From Streptomyces caniscabiei (lineage in GTDB: Bacteria; Actinomycetota; Actinomycetes; Streptomycetales; Streptomycetaceae), in contig NZ_JABXWI010000004.1 of the NCBI RefSeq assembly GCF_014930365.1, positions 713,356 to 777,355 of the forward strand: DNA of 64,000 bases. Reading direction: 5' to 3'. Position numbers and translations under genes: made by a program. Numbering within the stretch: position 1 is the stretch's first letter; every line of letters starts with the position of its first letter. Of the stretch, positions 15,642 to 25,285 are shown piece by piece. Below the pieces are notes generated by a model. That model was not told the origin of the DNA. It saw only the letters and a list, made by a program, of their open reading frames with translations, and did not search any database.

Positions 15642-18600
15642 TCAGACCGCGAGGACGTCCAGCCTGCTGATGCGGACCGCGCCGCGTGTCTCGCCCGGGT
15701 GGCGGCTCGTCAGGGTGAGGCGGACGCGGGAGCCGCGCAGCGGGGTGAACGTGATCGCCGTGGGGGCGTCGGAGGCGGTGGCCCAGTCGATCGTCGCGCC
15801 CTCCACGGGGACGTACCGCCGGCCGTCCCACACCTCGACCTCGACGGCCTCGGGCAGGGTGTGCCCCGCGTCGACGGTGAAGGAGACCTCGACCCGGTCG
15901 ACCCTCCCGGGCCGCCCCCAGTCGACCGTGACCCAGTCCTCGGGCCGTGCGCCGCTGAACGCGGGCAGCAGGGCGGTGGCCGCCTTGAGGAAGGCGTTGG
16001 ACCAGCCGGTGGCGGGGTCGCCGTCGAGCATGGCGGCGGGCAGGGTGTCGGGGCGACCGGAGTGACTCGCGTCGGCGCGGGGATAGGTGACGGGAGCCGG
16101 GTGGTCGGGCCCGAAGGAGGCGGCCGGGGTCGTCGACCTGTCGCGCGCCGGCGTGGCGCGCACGCTCACCCTTCCGGTGCGCAGCCCCGCCACCCGTGCC
16201 GTCACCCGTACCGAGCCCGCCTCGACGCCCGACCGTACGATCGCGAGCGCCTTGCCGCCGAAGGCGGTGCGGGTGGATGCCTGGTAGCGCTCGGCGCTCT
16301 CCTCGCGGCCGTTGTCGAGTCCCGCGAGGGAGCCTCCCCGGACGTCGAAGGTGATGAGGTGCTCGGCGTCGGGGACCACCACGCCCCGGGCGTCGACGAT
16401 CTCGGCGGTGACGAAGGCCAGCGAACGCCCGTCCGCCGCCAGGGATTTCCGGTCGGCGGTGAGCCGTACGGCGTGCGGCTCACCGGCCGTGCGCAGGACG
16501 TCGGTGGCGACGACCCTGCCGTCGCGCCGTGCCACCGCCTTCAGTTCACCGGGGACGTACGGCACCTTCCAGGTGAGGTGGAGTTTGCCCGCGCTGCCGC
16601 CCGGGCTGGTGTAGCTGCCCGGGTACGGGCCGTCGGTGAAGGTCTTGTCGTCGCCGGTGGGTTCGGTGGTCTCCAGGTAGGACCGCCCGTCGGGGGTCTT
16701 CTTCTCGTCGAACCTCCGCGTCCCGAGGGACTTCCCGTTGAGGAACAGCTCGACGGTGGCGACGTTGGAGTAGGCCCACACCTCGATCATGTCGCCCTTG
16801 TCGTGGTTCCAGGTCATCGGCAGCAGATGGACCATGGGCTCGCCGGTCCACTGGCTCCGGAAGAGGTGGTACATGTCCTTGGGGAAGCCGGCCGTGTCGA
16901 CCGCGCCGAAGAAGGAGGCCTTCACCGGGAAGACGTCGTACGGCGTGGGCTCGCCGAGGTAGTCGATACCCGACCAGAGGAACTGCCCGGCGAACCACTT
17001 CCGGTCGCGGTCCTTCTTGTGGCCGTACTCCCCGCTCATGGTCCAGGAGGCGAGGTTGTTGTCGTAGGAGGAGACGCCCCGTCGGCCCGGCGTGTGGTTC
17101 TCGCCGGTGTTGAGGCGCTCGGGCTCCTGGTAGACGCCTCGCGTGGAGGTCTCCGAGGACGACTCCGACTCGAAGAGGAACAGGTGCGGGTAGCGGGCGT
17201 GCAGGGCGTCCACCGACTTGGCGGTGTTGTAGTTGAGGCCGAGGCCGTCGAGCTTGGCGAGGATCAGGTCGCCGGGGGTGCCGGGGGCGGGGACGCTGCG
17301 GTGGCGGTGGGAGCCGATGACGACGGGGCGGGTGTCGTCGGAGGCCTTGAGGGCGGCGATCAGGCGGTCCGCCATGACGAGGCCGGATGCGGAGGTGAAC
17401 TCGGAGACCTCGTTGCCGAGGGACCACATCAGGACGGCGGGCGAGTTGCGGGCCGCGAGCACCATCTCGGTGATGTCGCGGTCGGCCCACTCGTCGAAGA
17501 AACGGCCGTAGTCGTAGCGGGTCTTGGGGCTGCGCCAGCAGTCGAAGGCCTCCACCGTCATCACGATGCCGAGGTCCTCGCAGACCTCGATCATCTCGGG
17601 CGAGGGCGGGTTGTGGGAGGTGCGCAGGGCGTTGACGCCCATCGACTTCATGATCGTCATCTGGCGGCGGATCGCGTCGGCGTGGACGGCGGCGCCGAGC
17701 GCGCCGAGGTCGTGGTGGAGGTCGACCCCCTTGATCTTGTGCGGGGTGCCGTTGAGGTGGAAGCCCTCGTCGGGGTCGAAGCGGAAGGTGCGGATGCCGA
17801 AGGGGGTGCGGTGGGTGTCGGTGGTGCGGCCGCCGACGCGCAGTTCGGTGGTGAGGGTGTAGCGGTGCGGGTCCGCGAAGTCCCATCGCCTCGGCTCGCG
17901 CACGGTCAGTTCATGGGTCTCGGTCGCGGTGTCGGTGACGGCGACCGTGGAGGACGTACGGGCGACCGTCCGGCCGCGGGCGTCGACGACGCGGGAGACG
18001 ACCTCGACGTCCGCCGCGCCGCCGGAGGCGTTCACGACGGTGGTGCGGCCGCGGACGAGGGCGCGCTCGTCGGTGACGTCCGGGGTGGTGACGTACGTGC
18101 CCCAGCGCGCCACGTGCACGGGGTCGGTGACGACCAGTCGGGCCTCGCGGTAGATGCCGCTGCCGGAGTACCAGCGGCTGCTGGGCAGGCGGTTCTGGAC
18201 CTTGACCGCGATGACGTTCTCGGTGGCGTCGTCGGTGTGCAGCAGGTCGGTGAGGTCGAAGGCGAAGCCGGTGTAGCCGTAGGGGTGGCGGCCGACCTCG
18301 GTGCCGTTGCAGTGGACGTACGAGTCCATGTAGACGCCGTCGAACTCGACCGAGATCCGCTTGCCCGCGAGGGAGCGCGGCAGGGTGAAGGCGGTGCGGT
18401 ACCAGCCGAGGCCGCCGGGGAAGAAGCCGGTGCCGCTGGTGGTGCCGTGCTCGGTGGTGGGGGCGAGTTCGATGGACCAGTCGTGCGGGACGGCCACCTG
18501 CCGCCAGGCGGAGTCGTCGAACCCGGGGCGCGCGGCGTCGGCGTACTCGCCGGTGGGATCGGTGATGCCGCCGGGGTTGACGAGGGCGAAGCGCCAGCCG

Positions 18601-18731
18601 TCGCGGAGCGGGACGGTCCGGCGGGTGGCGGTGGGTCCCGACCGGGGGGCGGCGGTCGCGGTGCCCGTCAGCGCTCCCACCAGCGGGGCGGAGGTGCCCG
18701 CGACGAGCAGTGATCTGCGGGTGACGGTCAT
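15642..18731 (-). CDS. Tat-exported GH2-family glycoside hydrolase (beta-galactosidase-like)
   Basis: Retaining glycosidase of 1029 residues, exported by Tat (MTVTRRSLLVAG, cleavage near TATAAP). Domains in order: sugar-binding jelly roll (~35-205), Ig-like domain (~210-315), TIM barrel (~320-610), then Ig-like/DUF4982-type domains (~640-890) and a C-terminal galactose-binding-like module (~910-1029). Catalytic acid/base is Glu441 in MWSLGNEVSEF. The nucleophile is probably Glu523 in FESESSSETSTRG, judged by its distance to the conserved RG. Family specificities include beta-galactoside, beta-mannoside and beta-glucuronide; which applies here cannot be told. GAAGGGA precedes ATG 18731. It follows the same direction as the cellulase but is separated from it by a hairpin. 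Confidence 0.92.
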   Translation of the reverse strand: MTVTRRSLLVAGTSAPLVGALTGTATAAPRSGPTATRRTVPLRDGWRFALVNPGGITDPTGEYADAARPGFDDSAWRQVAVPHDWSIELAPTTEHGTTSGTGFFPGGLGWYRTAFTLPRSLAGKRISVEFDGVYMDSYVHCNGTEVGRHPYGYTGFAFDLTDLLHTDDATENVIAVKVQNRLPSSRWYSGSGIYREARLVVTDPVHVARWGTYVTTPDVTDERALVRGRTTVVNASGGAADVEVVSRVVDARGRTVARTSSTVAVTDTATETHELTVREPRRWDFADPHRYTLTTELRVGGRTTDTHRTPFGIRTFRFDPDEGFHLNGTPHKIKGVDLHHDLGALGAAVHADAIRRQMTIMKSMGVNALRTSHNPPSPEMIEVCEDLGIVMTVEAFDCWRSPKTRYDYGRFFDEWADRDITEMVLAARNSPAVLMWSLGNEVSEFTSASGLVMADRLIAALKASDDTRPVVIGSHRHRSVPAPGTPGDLILAKLDGLGLNYNTAKSVDALHARYPHLFLFESESSSETSTRGVYQEPERLNTGENHTPGRRGVSSYDNNLASWTMSGEYGHKKDRDRKWFAGQFLWSGIDYLGEPTPYDVFPVKASFFGAVDTAGFPKDMYHLFRSQWTGEPMVHLLPMTWNHDKGDMIEVWAYSNVATVELFLNGKSLGTRRFDEKKTPDGRSYLETTEPTGDDKTFTDGPYPGSYTSPGGSAGKLHLTWKVPYVPGELKAVARRDGRVVATDVLRTAGEPHAVRLTADRKSLAADGRSLAFVTAEIVDARGVVVPDAEHLITFDVRGGSLAGLDNGREESAERYQASTRTAFGGKALAIVRSGVEAGSVRVTARVAGLRTGRVSVRATPARDRSTTPAASFGPDHPAPVTYPRADASHSGRPDTLPAAMLDGDPATGWSNAFLKAATALLPAFSGARPEDWVTVDWGRPGRVDRVEVSFTVDAGHTLPEAVEVEVWDGRRYVPVEGATIDWATASDAPTAITFTPLRGSRVRLTLTSRHPGETRGAVRISRLDVLAV

Positions 18732-18978
18732 GGTGTTCCCTTCGTCGAACGTGCGGGTGGACGTTCCGGGGAGCCGTGGAGCACAAGACCCCACAAGCCA
18801 TCACATGCGATCGTGACCGAACAGAATCTGACGACTCGTCCCAGCGGTCGTCAAGGGCCTCTCAGGCCACTCGGCGAACACCGGTTCAGGAAATCGCGCG
18901 GAGGTACGGTTTCCCGTCCGCTTTTCCGGCGGAGCGCATAGGCTGGAATTCGCCCGTAAGCCCGTTCGGTCCGGCGGA
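18732..18978. promoter_or_regulatory. Divergent promoter region (GH2 gene / SpoIIE-type regulator)
   Basis: About 250 bases with no gene. It includes a modestly AT-rich stretch at 18795-18845. No CebR-type palindrome is present here, so the GH2 gene is probably not under the cellulase control. Promoter elements were not identified with confidence. Confidence 0.35.
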
Positions 18979-21408
18979 ATGGAACTCGCGACGATGAGGA
19001 GCCGCAAGGTTACGCACGGCGACACCCCTGCGTACGCCCTGGACGGTGCCGCCACCGCGCGGGCGGCCATGGACGGCGACGGCACGATCGTCGAGTGGAG
19101 CGAGGGCGCCCGACGGCTGCTGGGCTGGCACGCGACGGAGGTCGTGGGCCGCCCCGCCGAGGAGCTGCTGGCCCCGGGGGGCTCCTTCCTGCCGCCCCCG
19201 CCGGGCAGCCGCAGCTGGAACGGGACGCTCGCGCTGCGTCACCGCGACGGCCGGACGGTGACCGCGTGGCTGCTCGCCCACCACCGGGGCCTGAAGAACG
19301 CCGACGGCGACGGCAGCTGGCTGGTTCTCTGCCCGCTGGACGATCCCGGCCCCCTGGGGCGGGACGATCCGCTCGCGGCGGCCGTCATGGTCCAGTCGCC
19401 GTGCGCCATGGCCGTCTTCGACGACCACCTCCGGCTGCGCGGTATCAACGACGTGATGGCGGACGCCGTGGGGATGCCGGAGGAGAACCTCCGGGGCCTG
19501 CACATGTCCGAGATCATCGGCGGCCGCCAGGGCGAGAAGCTGGAGCAGCAGCTGCGCGAGGTGCTGGCCCTCGGCCGTCGCAAGGACGTGCAGACCTTCC
19601 TGCGGGCCGCCGACGAGAACCGCGCCCACGCCTGGTCGGCGGCGATCGCCCCGCTCACGGACGAGTCCGGGGTGCCGATCGGGGTCTGTGTCACCGGGCA
19701 CGACATCACCGAGCAGTACCTGGCGCGGCAGCGCCTGCAGCTGGTGAACGAGGCGAGCATCCGCATCGGCACCACCCTCGACGTACGGCGCACCGCGCAG
19801 GAGCTGGCGGACGTGTGCGTGCCGGTCCTCGCCGACTTCGTCAGCGTCGACCTCATGCAGTCCCTCGACCACGGCGACGAGCCGCACGAGGGCCCGCTCT
19901 CCGCGCCCTTCACCCTGCGCCGCGCCGCCCACCAGTCGGTGACCCCCGGCTGCCCCGAGGCGGTGGTCGAGGTGGGCCGGACCGACGTCTACCCGGCGAC
20001 CTCCCCGCAGGCCGCGTCCCTGACGGTCGGCCACACCGTCGTGGCGACGGACCCGGCGAACACCCTCGTGGACTGGCTCGCCTGGGACCCGATACGCGGC
20101 CGGCGGGTCAAGGAGCTGGGTGTCCACACCACCATGTCGGTACCGATCCGGGCCCGGGGCACCACCCTCGGCGTGGCCGTCCTGACCCGGTTCAAACGGC
20201 TCGACCCCTACACCGCCGACGACGAGCTGCTGGCCGAGGAGGTCACGGCCCGCGCCGCCGTCTGCATCGACAACGCCCGCCGGTACTCCCGCGAGCGCGA
20301 GACCGCCCTCGCCCTCCAGCGCAGCCTGCTCCCCCAGACCCTGCCCCGCATGCCCGCCCTGGAGGCCGCCTCCCGCTACCTCCCGGCGGCCCAGGCCGGG
20401 GTCGGCGGCGACTGGTTCGACGTCATCCCGCTGTCCGGGATGCGGGTCGCCATGGTCGTCGGCGACGTCGTCGGACACGGCGTGCAGGCCTCCGCCACCA
20501 TGGGCCGGCTGCGGACCGCCGTGCGCACCCTCGCCGACGTCGACCTCGCCCCCGACGAACTCCTCACCCACCTCGACGACCTCGTCGTACGCCTGTCCGC
20601 CGAGGCCGGCAGCGAGGGGGTGACCGGCGAGGTGGGCGCCACCTGCCTGTACGCCGTCTACGACCCGGTGACCCGGCGCTGCACCTTCGCCCGTGCCGGA
20701 CATCCGCCGCCGGTGGTCCTGGACCCCGACGGACGGCCCATGGAGGTCGAAGTGCCGTCGGGACAGCCCCTGGGCCTCGGCGGACTTCCCTTCGAGTCCG
20801 CCGAACTCGAACTGCCCGAGGGCACGGTCATCGCCCTCTACACCGACGGCCTGATCGAGACCCGGGACCGGGACATCGACACCGGCCAGGAGCTGCTGGC
20901 GGAGGCACTGTCCGGCCGCAAGGGGTCGCTGGACGACATCTGCCAGGACGTCGTGCAGTCCCTGCTCCCGGCGAACGGCGCCCCCGACGACGTGGCGCTG
21001 CTGCTGGCCCGCACCCGCGGGCTGCGGGCGGAGCGGGTGGCGACCTGGTCGATCCCCGCCGACCCCGCGTTCGTCGCCCGGACCCGCCAGTACGTGCTGA
21101 CGCAGATGGCGCTGTGGGGCATCAGCGAGTCGGCGTTCACGGCGGAGCTGGTGGTGAGCGAACTGGTCACCAACGCCATCCGGCACGGCGCCCCGCCCAT
21201 CCAGCTGCGCCTGATCCACGACGACACCACCCTGATCTGCGAGGTGTCGGACGGCAGCGGCACGGCCCCGCATCTGCGCCGGGCCAAGACCTTCGACGAG
21301 GGCGGGCGCGGTCTGCTGCTCGTGGCCCAGCTGACCCAGCGGTGGGGCAGCCGGCACACCGAGGACGGCAAGACGATCTGGGCGGATCTGACGCTGTCGG
21401 AGGAGTGA
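18979..21408 (+). CDS. PAS-PAS-GAF-SpoIIE phosphatase with C-terminal anti-sigma-type ATPase domain
   Basis: Cytoplasmic signalling protein of 809 residues that combines both enzymes of a partner switch. PAS-like sensor regions lie at ~20-120 and ~130-255 (ending GHDITEQYLARQRL), a GAF domain at ~260-430, a PP2C-type SpoIIE/RsbU phosphatase at ~455-680 with metal-binding GVGGDWFDV and GDVVGHG, and an RsbW-like HATPase at ~690-805 (ELVVSELVTNAIRHG, EVSDGSG, GRGLLLV). Such proteins dephosphorylate and phosphorylate STAS-domain antagonists such as those at 5751 and 52696; pairing with either is inference. The start could be ATG 18979 or 18994; neither has a strong ribosome site. Confidence 0.92.
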   Translation: MELATMRSRKVTHGDTPAYALDGAATARAAMDGDGTIVEWSEGARRLLGWHATEVVGRPAEELLAPGGSFLPPPPGSRSWNGTLALRHRDGRTVTAWLLAHHRGLKNADGDGSWLVLCPLDDPGPLGRDDPLAAAVMVQSPCAMAVFDDHLRLRGINDVMADAVGMPEENLRGLHMSEIIGGRQGEKLEQQLREVLALGRRKDVQTFLRAADENRAHAWSAAIAPLTDESGVPIGVCVTGHDITEQYLARQRLQLVNEASIRIGTTLDVRRTAQELADVCVPVLADFVSVDLMQSLDHGDEPHEGPLSAPFTLRRAAHQSVTPGCPEAVVEVGRTDVYPATSPQAASLTVGHTVVATDPANTLVDWLAWDPIRGRRVKELGVHTTMSVPIRARGTTLGVAVLTRFKRLDPYTADDELLAEEVTARAAVCIDNARRYSRERETALALQRSLLPQTLPRMPALEAASRYLPAAQAGVGGDWFDVIPLSGMRVAMVVGDVVGHGVQASATMGRLRTAVRTLADVDLAPDELLTHLDDLVVRLSAEAGSEGVTGEVGATCLYAVYDPVTRRCTFARAGHPPPVVLDPDGRPMEVEVPSGQPLGLGGLPFESAELELPEGTVIALYTDGLIETRDRDIDTGQELLAEALSGRKGSLDDICQDVVQSLLPANGAPDDVALLLARTRGLRAERVATWSIPADPAFVARTRQYVLTQMALWGISESAFTAELVVSELVTNAIRHGAPPIQLRLIHDDTTLICEVSDGSGTAPHLRRAKTFDEGGRGLLLVAQLTQRWGSRHTEDGKTIWADLTLSEE

Positions 21409-21556
21409 GCACGACGGCGCCGCGGTGAGCCCGGTCTCACTCCCGGGCCGCACGCGTGTTCGCCGGACGTCGGCGGGCAGTTGTAGGGTGCCCCAGTCTC
21501 CGCGCCGTCGAGCGCCCTGACGTCCCCCCGATGAAGCACACCCCGAAAGCCCTGCC

Positions 21557-22816
21557 GTGAACACCGCCCTCGCCGAGGTCCTGTCCGTCGTCCTGCTCGT
21601 CGTCGTCCTCGGCTGCGCGGTCGCCCGCCCCTTCGGGCTGCCGGAGGCGGTGGTCGCCGTACCGGCCGCCGGGATCGCCGTCGCCGCCGGTGCCGTCTCC
21701 CTGGAGCACGCCCGGGCGGAGGCCGAGCTGCTGGGCCCGGTCCTCGGGTTCCTCGCCGCCGTGCTCGTGCTGGCCAAGCTCTGCGACGACGAGGGGCTCT
21801 TCCAGGCGTGCGGGGCGTGGATGGCGCGCGCGTCGGCGGGGCGGCCCCGGCGGCTGCTGGGGTCGACGTTCGCGCTGGCCTCCGGCATCACGGCGGTGCT
21901 CAGCCTGGACGCGACGGTCGTCCTGCTCACTCCGGTGGTGTTCGCGACGGTGGCCCGGCTGGGCGCCCGCCCCAAGCCGCATCTCTACGCCACCGCGCAT
22001 CTGTCGAACACGGCCTCGCTGCTGCTGCCCGTGTCCAACCTCACCAACCTGCTGGCGTTCACGGCCAGCGGGCTGACCTTCACCCGGTTCGCGCTGCTGA
22101 TGGCGGCGCCGTGGGCGGTCGCCGTGGCCGCCGAGTACCTGGTGTTCCGGCGGTTCTTCGCGGCCGATCTGGACGCCGGGGCGCCCGCGCCCGAGGAGGC
22201 CGTCGAGGCGCCGGAGCTGCCGATGTTCGCGCTGGTCACGGTCGTGTGCACGCTCGCCGGATTCGTACTGACGTCCGTGCTCGGCATCGAGCCGGTGTGG
22301 GCGGCGCTGGCCGGGGCCCTGGTGCTCTCGGTCCGCGCGCTGGTCCGCCGGACCACGAGCCCGCGCGCGCTCTTCCACTCCCTCTCCCTGCCCTTCCTCG
22401 CGTTCGTGCTGGCGCTGGGCGTGGTGGTGCGCGCGGTCGTCGACAACGGGCTCGCCGACGCGCTGGGCCGGGTGATGCCGTCCGGCACCGGGCTGCTCGC
22501 CCTCCTCGGTGTCGCCGCCCTCGCGGCCGTGCTGTCCAACGTCATCAACAACCTGCCCGCGGTCCTGGTGCTGGTCCCGCTGGCCGCGCCGCTCGGCACG
22601 GGCGCCGTGCTCGCCGTGCTCCTCGGCGTCAACATCGGCCCGAACCTGACGTACGCCGGTTCCCTGGCCACCCTGCTGTGGCGGCGCATCGTCCACCAGC
22701 ACGATCACGGTGTGGACCTGGGAGAGTTCACCCGCCTCGGCCTCCTCACCGTCCCGGCGGCCCTGGTGTCGTCGGTGGTGGCGCTGTGGCTGTCGCTGCT
22801 GGCCTTCGGCGGCTGA
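21557..22816 (+). CDS. ArsB/IT-superfamily membrane transporter
   Basis: Integral membrane protein of 419 residues with about eleven hydrophobic helices, similar in layout to ArsB/NhaD-type ion transporters. Recognisable pieces are the charged FLAAVLVLAKLCDDEGLF after the first helices, the LSLDATVVLLTPVVFATV and HLSNTASLLLPVSNLTNLL hairpin region, and the second-half repeat ALAAVLSNVINNLPAVLVLVPL with NIGPNLTYAGSLATLLW. These match arsenite/carboxylate-type permeases. No ars genes (ArsR, ArsC) are adjacent, so the substrate is open: arsenite, or an organic or inorganic anion. The start is GTG 21557. The tail-to-tail neighbour is an AraC regulator 16 bases away. Confidence 0.85.
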   Translation: MNTALAEVLSVVLLVVVLGCAVARPFGLPEAVVAVPAAGIAVAAGAVSLEHARAEAELLGPVLGFLAAVLVLAKLCDDEGLFQACGAWMARASAGRPRRLLGSTFALASGITAVLSLDATVVLLTPVVFATVARLGARPKPHLYATAHLSNTASLLLPVSNLTNLLAFTASGLTFTRFALLMAAPWAVAVAAEYLVFRRFFAADLDAGAPAPEEAVEAPELPMFALVTVVCTLAGFVLTSVLGIEPVWAALAGALVLSVRALVRRTTSPRALFHSLSLPFLAFVLALGVVVRAVVDNGLADALGRVMPSGTGLLALLGVAALAAVLSNVINNLPAVLVLVPLAAPLGTGAVLAVLLGVNIGPNLTYAGSLATLLWRRIVHQHDHGVDLGEFTRLGLLTVPAALVSSVVALWLSLLAFGG

Positions 22817-22832
22817 CCGGCGAGGATTCCCC

Positions 22833-23744
22833 TCAGCCGCCGTCCCGCAGCAGCTGTCTGTACTCCCCCGGCGGCACCCCGTAGCGCTGCCGGAACACCC
22901 TGCTGAAGTGGAACGGGCTGGCGAACCCGGAGGCGGCGGCCACGCGCTCCACCGGGAGTCCGGTGGCCTCCAGGAGCCGGGCGGCGTGCAGCAGCCGGGC
23001 CTGGCTCAGGGCCCGCATCGGGGAGTGGCCGAGCTGCTCGGTGAAGAGGTGCGCGAAGCGGGACGGGGAGAGGGAGACCCCCTCGGCGAGGGAGCGGACG
23101 GTGTGCGGGGCGGCGGGGTCGGCGGCGATCAGGTCCTCGGCCCGGCGGATCCTCGGGTCGGCCCCCGACCGGCGGGGCTCCGCCCGGGCGGCGGTCAGCA
23201 GCACCACCTCCTCCAGTGAGCACAGGGCGAGTTCACGGGCGGCGGTGCCGTGCGCGACGGCGACCTCCTCACCGGACGGGTCGGCGCCCGGGCCCGGCGG
23301 TGCGCCCTCGCCGGTCCAGCGGGCGTCGGCGAGCATGCGGCGGAAGGCCGCGTCGACCCGGTCACGGATGCCGGCCGGGGCCGCGGGGAGGGCGTGGACA
23401 CGGTCGGCGGTCTCGTGGGGGCGCAGCCAGGCGGTCCAGGACGGGCGTGCCTGGCAGTGCACCCACCAGAACGCCCAGTGCCGGGCGCCGGGCCGGACCG
23501 TGTAGTGCTGCGGCACCCCCGGGCCGAGGACCACCAGGTCGCCCGGGCCCGCCGGGATCCGTGTCCCGCCCTGCCGCAGCAGTCCCGCGCCGCCCGTGGT
23601 CCAGACGAACAGCCAGCTGTCCGCGCCGCGCGGCCGGTGCACGGCGTAGGAGGGCCGCTGGTCGAAGCGCCCGATGATCACCTGGCCCGGCGACGGATTG
23701 ACGGGCGCAGCAGTCCTGGGCAGGTCGTCAGCACGCACAGGCAT
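22833..23744 (-). CDS. AraC-family transcriptional regulator
   Basis: A 303-residue regulator with an N-terminal cupin-like ligand domain (~25-150, GGTRIPAGPGDLVVLGPGVPQHY) and two C-terminal helix-turn-helix units (~205-300: VRSLAEGVSLSPSRFAHLFTEQ and VERVAAASGFASPFHFSRVFRQ). ATG 23744 abuts GGGAGG directly; GTG 23738, six bases further, has better spacing and may be the true start. It is transcribed divergently from the PhyH-family dioxygenase gene, 64 bases away, and is the likely regulator of it. The inducer is unknown, though this cupin type commonly senses sugars. Confidence 0.9.
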   Translation of the reverse strand: MPVRADDLPRTAAPVNPSPGQVIIGRFDQRPSYAVHRPRGADSWLFVWTTGGAGLLRQGGTRIPAGPGDLVVLGPGVPQHYTVRPGARHWAFWWVHCQARPSWTAWLRPHETADRVHALPAAPAGIRDRVDAAFRRMLADARWTGEGAPPGPGADPSGEEVAVAHGTAARELALCSLEEVVLLTAARAEPRRSGADPRIRRAEDLIAADPAAPHTVRSLAEGVSLSPSRFAHLFTEQLGHSPMRALSQARLLHAARLLEATGLPVERVAAASGFASPFHFSRVFRQRYGVPPGEYRQLLRDGG

Positions 23745-23808
23745 CCTCCCGAAAGGTACGCGGACCTAGCTTGGAGCACAGGGACGACGCCGAGAAGGGA
23801 TGCCGCGT

Positions 23809-24603
23809 ATGACAGTCACGGACAACACGGAGTTCGAGGAGAACGGGTATGTGGTGGTGCGGGGACTGTTCACGCCCACCGAGATCGAGCAGTTGTGCGA
23901 CCGGTTCGCGGCGCTCCCGGCCGGCGGACCGATCCCGGGGCACTTCCAGCCCCGCCCGGTCCCGGCCGACGGTCCGGCGGACCCGTTGCATGTCTACCCC
24001 CGCGTGATGCATCCGCACCGCATCGACGACCTCTCGCTGCGGGTCCTCCTCGACACCCGGCTGCGGGAGATCCTCGAAGGGCTGCTCGGGGAGGAGGTCC
24101 TCGCCGCGCAGAGCATGTTCTACTTCAAGCCGCCGGGGGCCCGGGGGCAGGCGCTGCACCAGGACAACTTCTATCTGCGGGTCGAGCCGGGGACGTGTGT
24201 GGCCGCGTGGATCGCCTGCGACGTGATCGACCGGGACAACGGCGGTCTGGAGGTCGTGCCGGGGACGCACCGGATGGATCTGTTCTGCCCGGAGGTGGCC
24301 GACTCGGAGGTGTCGTTCGCCCGCGAGTACGTCGCTCCGCCGCCCGGTCTGTCCCCCGTGCCCGTCGACATGGCGCCGGGTGACGTCCTCTTCTTCAACG
24401 GCAGCCTGGTCCACGGCTCCCAGCCCAACGGGACCACCGACCGCTTCCGCCGTTCCTTCATCGGCCACTACGTGGGCCGCTCCGCCGAACGCATCGGCCG
24501 CTACTACGAGACGCTGACCATGAGCGGCGCCCCCGTGGCCCTCCCGGAGAGCGAGGGAGCGGGCCCGTGCGGCACGGAGTTCGAGCCGGTGGGCGCCCAC
24601 TGA
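23809..24603 (+). CDS. Phytanoyl-CoA dioxygenase (PhyH)-family Fe(II)/2-oxoglutarate oxygenase
   Basis: Non-haem iron hydroxylase of 264 residues. The double-stranded beta-helix metal triad is visible: His117 and Asp119 in ALHQDNFYL and His202 in GSLVHGSQPN, with a downstream Arg (DRFRRSF) for 2-oxoglutarate. GDVLFFNGSLVHGS and DRDNGGLEVVPGTH are typical PhyH segments. Substrate unknown; relatives hydroxylate ectoine, lipids and natural products. AAGGG is eight bases before ATG 23809 but touches ATG 23800, so the later start is preferred. Regulation is probably by the divergent AraC protein. Confidence 0.88.
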   Translation: MTVTDNTEFEENGYVVVRGLFTPTEIEQLCDRFAALPAGGPIPGHFQPRPVPADGPADPLHVYPRVMHPHRIDDLSLRVLLDTRLREILEGLLGEEVLAAQSMFYFKPPGARGQALHQDNFYLRVEPGTCVAAWIACDVIDRDNGGLEVVPGTHRMDLFCPEVADSEVSFAREYVAPPPGLSPVPVDMAPGDVLFFNGSLVHGSQPNGTTDRFRRSFIGHYVGRSAERIGRYYETLTMSGAPVALPESEGAGPCGTEFEPVGAH

Positions 24604-24619
24604 GCGGGCCCGCGCCGCC

Positions 24620-25285
24620 TCAGCCCAGTTCGAGGAGCCCCAGCCGGACCGCCTCGGACACCGTGCTCGCCCGGTTCTCGGTGCCGAGCTTGCGGTAGAC
24701 GCGGACCAGGTGGGTCTTGACCGTGGCCTCGGTGAGATGGAGGGCGGCGGCGATGGCCCGGTTGCTGCGGCCCAGCGCCAGCAGCCGTACGACCTCGATC
24801 TCCCGGTCGCTCAGGGCGGTCCCCGGATCGGCCAGGTGACCGGCGAGGTGTCCGGCGGCCTCGGGGGCGAGCCCCATGCCGCCGGCCGCCGCGGCGCGCA
24901 CGGCCCGGAACAGTTCCTCGGGCGGGCCGGCCTTGAGGACGTAACCCCGGGCGCCGGCCTCCATGGCCCGGACGACGTCGCCCTGGGTGGCGGAGCCGGT
25001 GAGGACGACGACCCGGCTGCGGGGGGACCCGGCCGTGATGCGCCGGGTCGCGTCCAGGCCGTTGACCGGGCGGTCGGGGGCCGTGTCGCCGGTGAGGCGG
25101 AGGTCCATCAGCACCACGTCGGGGCCGAGCCGCGCGGCGAGCCGTACGGCCTCCTCGCCGTCGCCGGTCTCGCCGACCACGTCGAAGCCGGGCTCCCCGG
25201 TGAGGAGGGCGCGCAGGCCGGCCCGCACGACCATGTGATCGTCCACGATCAGGACGCGCAGCGGGGTGTCGGTCGCGGCGGTCAC
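24620..25285 (-). CDS. NarL/LuxR-type two-component response regulator
   Basis: A 221-residue regulator: receiver domain 1-130 with acidic pocket VLIVDDH, phospho-acceptor Asp in VVLMDLRL, Thr in VVLTGSA and Lys in YVLKAG; LuxR helix-turn-helix at ~155-215 (LSDREIEVVRLLALGRSNRA, EATVKTHLVRVYRKLG). The GTG start overlaps the kinase stop as GTGA, so the two are co-translated. A short insert in the receiver (TGDTAPDRPVNGLDA) sits where a loop is expected. Targets unknown. Confidence 0.95.
   Translation of the reverse strand: MTAATDTPLRVLIVDDHMVVRAGLRALLTGEPGFDVVGETGDGEEAVRLAARLGPDVVLMDLRLTGDTAPDRPVNGLDATRRITAGSPRSRVVVLTGSATQGDVVRAMEAGARGYVLKAGPPEELFRAVRAAAAGGMGLAPEAAGHLAGHLADPGTALSDREIEVVRLLALGRSNRAIAAALHLTEATVKTHLVRVYRKLGTENRASTVSEAVRLGLLELG

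Noticed and set aside
15699..18713. 1004-codon rightward frame antiparallel to the GH2 gene
   Set aside because: Low-complexity Gly/Val/Glu-rich translation with no motif; the opposite strand has complete GH2 catalytic motifs and a Tat signal.
21557..22816. Arsenic-resistance operon around the ArsB-like transporter
   Set aside because: No ArsR, ArsC or ArsA-like gene nearby; the neighbours are an AraC/PhyH pair, so only the transporter fold is supported.
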